The notes below the pieces were generated by a model that saw only the letters and a program-made list of their open reading frames with translations, made no database searches and was not told the DNA's origin. The position numbers were made by a program, and so were the translations under genes. From NCBI GenBank assembly GCA_019242655.1, contig JAFAVH010000352.1, positions 1 through 37,693 on the forward strand: a stretch of DNA of 37,693 bases, given 5' to 3'. Positions 35,037 through 37,693 of the stretch are shown here, one piece after another. Position 1 is the first letter of the stretch. Each line of letters starts with the position of its first letter. Source of the DNA: Methylobacteriaceae bacterium. Its GTDB lineage: Bacteria > Pseudomonadota > Alphaproteobacteria > Rhizobiales > Beijerinckiaceae.

Positions 35037-36485
35037 GTGAAGATCGAGGCCGAGTATCTTTATGCTGCGCCGGGACGTGCGCCGGGCGCGACCGGCATGG
35101 CCATCCACACCGACGGCGACACGATCGCGGCGATCGCGCCGGAGTTGGGCGGACATGGCCTGCTCGCGATGCCCGCTCTCGCCAACGCGCATGATCACTG
35201 CCGCGGGCTTCATCACATCGCGTTCGGCGCCAAAGACCAGAACTTCGAATTGTGGCGCGCAGCGCTTTATGCGCAGCCTCCGATCGATCCCTATCTTAAT
35301 GCTGCACTCGCCTTCGGCCGCCTCGCGCAAGCAGGCGTCGGTTCCGTCACGCATGTCTATTCGTCGACGCGCGTCGATCGTCTCGCCGACGATGCGGAGG
35401 CAATCGCACGCGCGGCGCGGGACGTGGGCATCCGTCTCGGCTTTGCGGTGCCGCTGCGGGACCGTCAAACGCTCGGCTACGGTAACGACGCGGACCTCCT
35501 AGCCCTGCACGACGAACGCGACCGCGCCGTCATCGGCGACACGTGGCTTCCGCCTTTCCCCGGACCGGATGTCTACATGCAGCTCGTTGCCGAGATTGCG
35601 CGTCGCATTGAAGGTCCGACGACAAGCGTTCATCTCGGCCCGAACAGCCCGCAGGCCTGTTCGGATGCGCTGCTCGAAACGGTCGCCGATATGTCCGCGC
35701 GCGAAGGACGCCGGATAACGACGCACCTTTTGGAAACCTCGCTCCAGCGCGAGTGGGCGGACGCGACCTACCCGCAGGGCTTCGTGCGCCATTTGTGCGA
35801 GCTCGGTATCATTTGCGAGCGCTTTACGGGCGCGCATGGCGTCTGGCTGAGGCCGGACGACATCGCGCTTCTGGCCGAGCGCAAGGCGCAGATTGCGGTC
35901 AACGTGAGTTCGAACCTACGCTTGCGATCGGGACTTGCGCCGGTCGCGCACTTCATCTCGGCGCAAATGCCGTTTTGCTTCGGCGTCGATTCCTTTGCTT
36001 TCGACGACGATGAGGATGCTTTGCGTGAGCTGCGCATCGCGCAGTGGATGTTCTCGCCGCACGACACGCGGGCGCCGCTCACCCCCGAGCTTTTGTTCCG
36101 CGGCTGGCACGAAAACGGCTACTACAGCGTCAACAATCGGTCGGGTTACGGGCGCCTTGAAGCCGGTGCTCCGGTTGACATTGTCGTGCTCGATTATGAG
36201 GCAATGGCCTTCGACGTCATCGAGGGCATGATCGATCCTCTCGACGTCGTCTTGACGCGGGCGACGGCGCGCCACGTCAAAAGTCTGCACGTTGCCGGCC
36301 GCGAGATCGTGCGCGACGGACGCGTTCTCGGCGTCGACCTTCCGGCGATCGAGCGAGAGGTCATCGCACAGAGCCGGGCCCACGCCGGCCACATGCGTCG
36401 CTTGCGGCCGGTGCTCGAGCGGTCGCAGCAGACATTGAAGTCGTTCTACCAGTCCGGAGGCCATCGATCCGGACGTGTCTCGTAG
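35037..36485 (+). CDS. Amidohydrolase family protein (metal-dependent deaminase/hydrolase-like), divergent from the tandem pair
   Basis: GTG start; MPALANAHDHCRGLHH (HxH), RITTHLLETSLQREW, FTGAHGVWL, FCFGVDSFAFDDDED. Confidence 0.84.
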   Translation: MKIEAEYLYAAPGRAPGATGMAIHTDGDTIAAIAPELGGHGLLAMPALANAHDHCRGLHHIAFGAKDQNFELWRAALYAQPPIDPYLNAALAFGRLAQAGVGSVTHVYSSTRVDRLADDAEAIARAARDVGIRLGFAVPLRDRQTLGYGNDADLLALHDERDRAVIGDTWLPPFPGPDVYMQLVAEIARRIEGPTTSVHLGPNSPQACSDALLETVADMSAREGRRITTHLLETSLQREWADATYPQGFVRHLCELGIICERFTGAHGVWLRPDDIALLAERKAQIAVNVSSNLRLRSGLAPVAHFISAQMPFCFGVDSFAFDDDEDALRELRIAQWMFSPHDTRAPLTPELLFRGWHENGYYSVNNRSGYGRLEAGAPVDIVVLDYEAMAFDVIEGMIDPLDVVLTRATARHVKSLHVAGREIVRDGRVLGVDLPAIEREVIAQSRAHAGHMRRLRPVLERSQQTLKSFYQSGGHRSGRVS

Positions 36486-36553
36486 CGGGCGCGTCTTGTT
36501 TTTGGCATACACATTGCTAAAACTCGCATGCATGTTTTTTACGGAGCTGCAAG

Positions 36554-37693
36554 ATGAAAAACCGCTTTCGGCATGCGACCGCGCTTCTTGCGGCTTTCCC
36601 TCTCGCGCTCTGGTCGTTGGCCGGCGCAGCGGACACCATCCGGATTGGTGCGGTCTACCCGCTGACAGGGCCGGTCGCCGAGGACGGCGCCGTGGTGCTC
36701 AAGGGCGCGAAGCTTGCGGTGAAGCTCTTCAACGATGCGGGCGGCGTAAACGGCGACAAGGTGGAGCTTCTCGTAGAGGACGGCGCCTGCATTCCGGCGC
36801 AGTCGGTCGCCGGGGCTGAGAAGCTCGTCTCCAGCTCGAAGGTTGTCGGGCTTGCCGGCGCATTCTGCAGTTCGTCGACGGGCGCTGTCATGGACGTCGC
36901 TCAACGCTACAAGGTGCCGCTCGTCGCCGGCATCTCGACTGCCCCGAACCTCACCGAGCGCGGCAACAGGTACCTCTTCCGCATCCAGGCGACGTCGCAG
37001 ATGCTGGCCGACGCTTTCGCGCCGAGGATGATGGAACTTGCGCGCGGCAAGAAGGTCGCGTTCCTCGTCGTAAATGACGACTGGGGACGTTCGATCGCGA
37101 GCTATTACAAGACGTCGCTCGAACGGCAGGGTGCTACCGTCGTCAGCACGCAAATCTTCGACTCGACCGAGACCGACCTGTTTCCCTTCATCACGAACGT
37201 CAAGCGTGCCGAACCGGATGCGATCATGATGGCCGCGAATACGCAGAACGCGGTCACTTTGACCGAACAATTGCGTCAGATGGCGGTGAAGTCCGTTCTC
37301 TTCGCCGAGGGCTCGTTCACCGCGAAATCCTACTACGACGCAGTTGGCAAACAGGGCGACGGCATCGGCGGGCTCATGCCTTATGTTTCGAGCTACGACA
37401 CTCCCGTCAGCAAGGCTTTCGTCGAAACCTACAAGGCTGCCTACGGCGAGGTGCCCAACAACAATGCCGCCGGAGGATTCGAGGAGCTGAGCATCATCAC
37501 CAACGCCCTGAAAGCCGCGGGTCGCGCTGACCCGGAGGCGGTGCGTGACGCGATTGCGAAGAGCACGACTTCCGGTCCAGCCGGCGAGATCAAGTTCAAT
37601 GACAAAGGCCAGGGCTACGGATTCAGCGTGTTCCTGACGAAAAATGTAGACGCCAAACCGATCATCGCTGCAACCGCCCTGGTTCAGAAGCCG
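36554..37693 (+). CDS. ABC transporter substrate-binding protein, HAAT family; 3' end runs off the window
   Basis: ATG 36554, signal peptide MKNRFRHATALLAAFPLALWSLAGAAD then TIRIGAVYPLTGPVAEDGAVVLKGAKLAVKLFNDAGGVNGDKVELLVEDGAC; open for 380 codons, absent from the ORF track because no stop is reached. Confidence 0.88.
   Translation, partial: MKNRFRHATALLAAFPLALWSLAGAADTIRIGAVYPLTGPVAEDGAVVLKGAKLAVKLFNDAGGVNGDKVELLVEDGACIPAQSVAGAEKLVSSSKVVGLAGAFCSSSTGAVMDVAQRYKVPLVAGISTAPNLTERGNRYLFRIQATSQMLADAFAPRMMELARGKKVAFLVVNDDWGRSIASYYKTSLERQGATVVSTQIFDSTETDLFPFITNVKRAEPDAIMMAANTQNAVTLTEQLRQMAVKSVLFAEGSFTAKSYYDAVGKQGDGIGGLMPYVSSYDTPVSKAFVETYKAAYGEVPNNNAAGGFEELSIITNALKAAGRADPEAVRDAIAKSTTSGPAGEIKFNDKGQGYGFSVFLTKNVDAKPIIAATALVQKP

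Noticed and set aside
1-37693. CRISPR arrays, tRNA/rRNA genes, transposases, integrases or phage genes
   Set aside because: None visible: no regularly spaced repeats, and no recognisable transposase/integrase or structural RNA seen by eye

Overview
GC-rich bacterial window, alphaproteobacterial in character (HWE/HisKA_2 kinase, TTT transporter, many solute-binding proteins). It looks like an accessory catabolic and transport region. No rRNA, tRNA, CRISPR array, transposase or phage genes were seen. Main blocks: (1) 152-10571, all + strand: aldose epimerase, a DUF993 (DHDPS-like) protein, an OYE-family flavin oxidoreductase, a complete TctCBA transporter, a Gfo/Idh/MocA oxidoreductase, a Zn-dependent carbamoylase/hydantoinase and a ketopantoate-reductase-like enzyme. 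This may be a catabolic pathway of unknown substrate. (2) 10599-16483: CDP-diacylglycerol pyrophosphatase, MFS exporter, YghU-like GST, class-3 lipase, Tat-type alpha/beta hydrolase, small secreted ORF. (3) 16693-20932: CHASE3/HWE kinase, orphan periplasmic binding protein, small secreted protein, single-domain response regulator preceded by a possible NepR-like small ORF with an EcfG-like promoter, and a cupin. (4) 20945-26839: SDR, alpha-only Rieske oxygenase with ferredoxin and reductase, MarR regulator, and a HAAT-type binding protein whose signal peptide is out of frame. A near-identical palindrome lies in both promoter regions of this block. (5) 26870-34894 (-): Dpp/Opp-type ABC operon with a fused double ATPase and two tandemly duplicated amidohydrolases. 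(6) 35037-37693 (+): a third amidohydrolase and a HAAT binding protein cut by the window end. All assignments come from reading translations and motifs by eye; no database searches were run.
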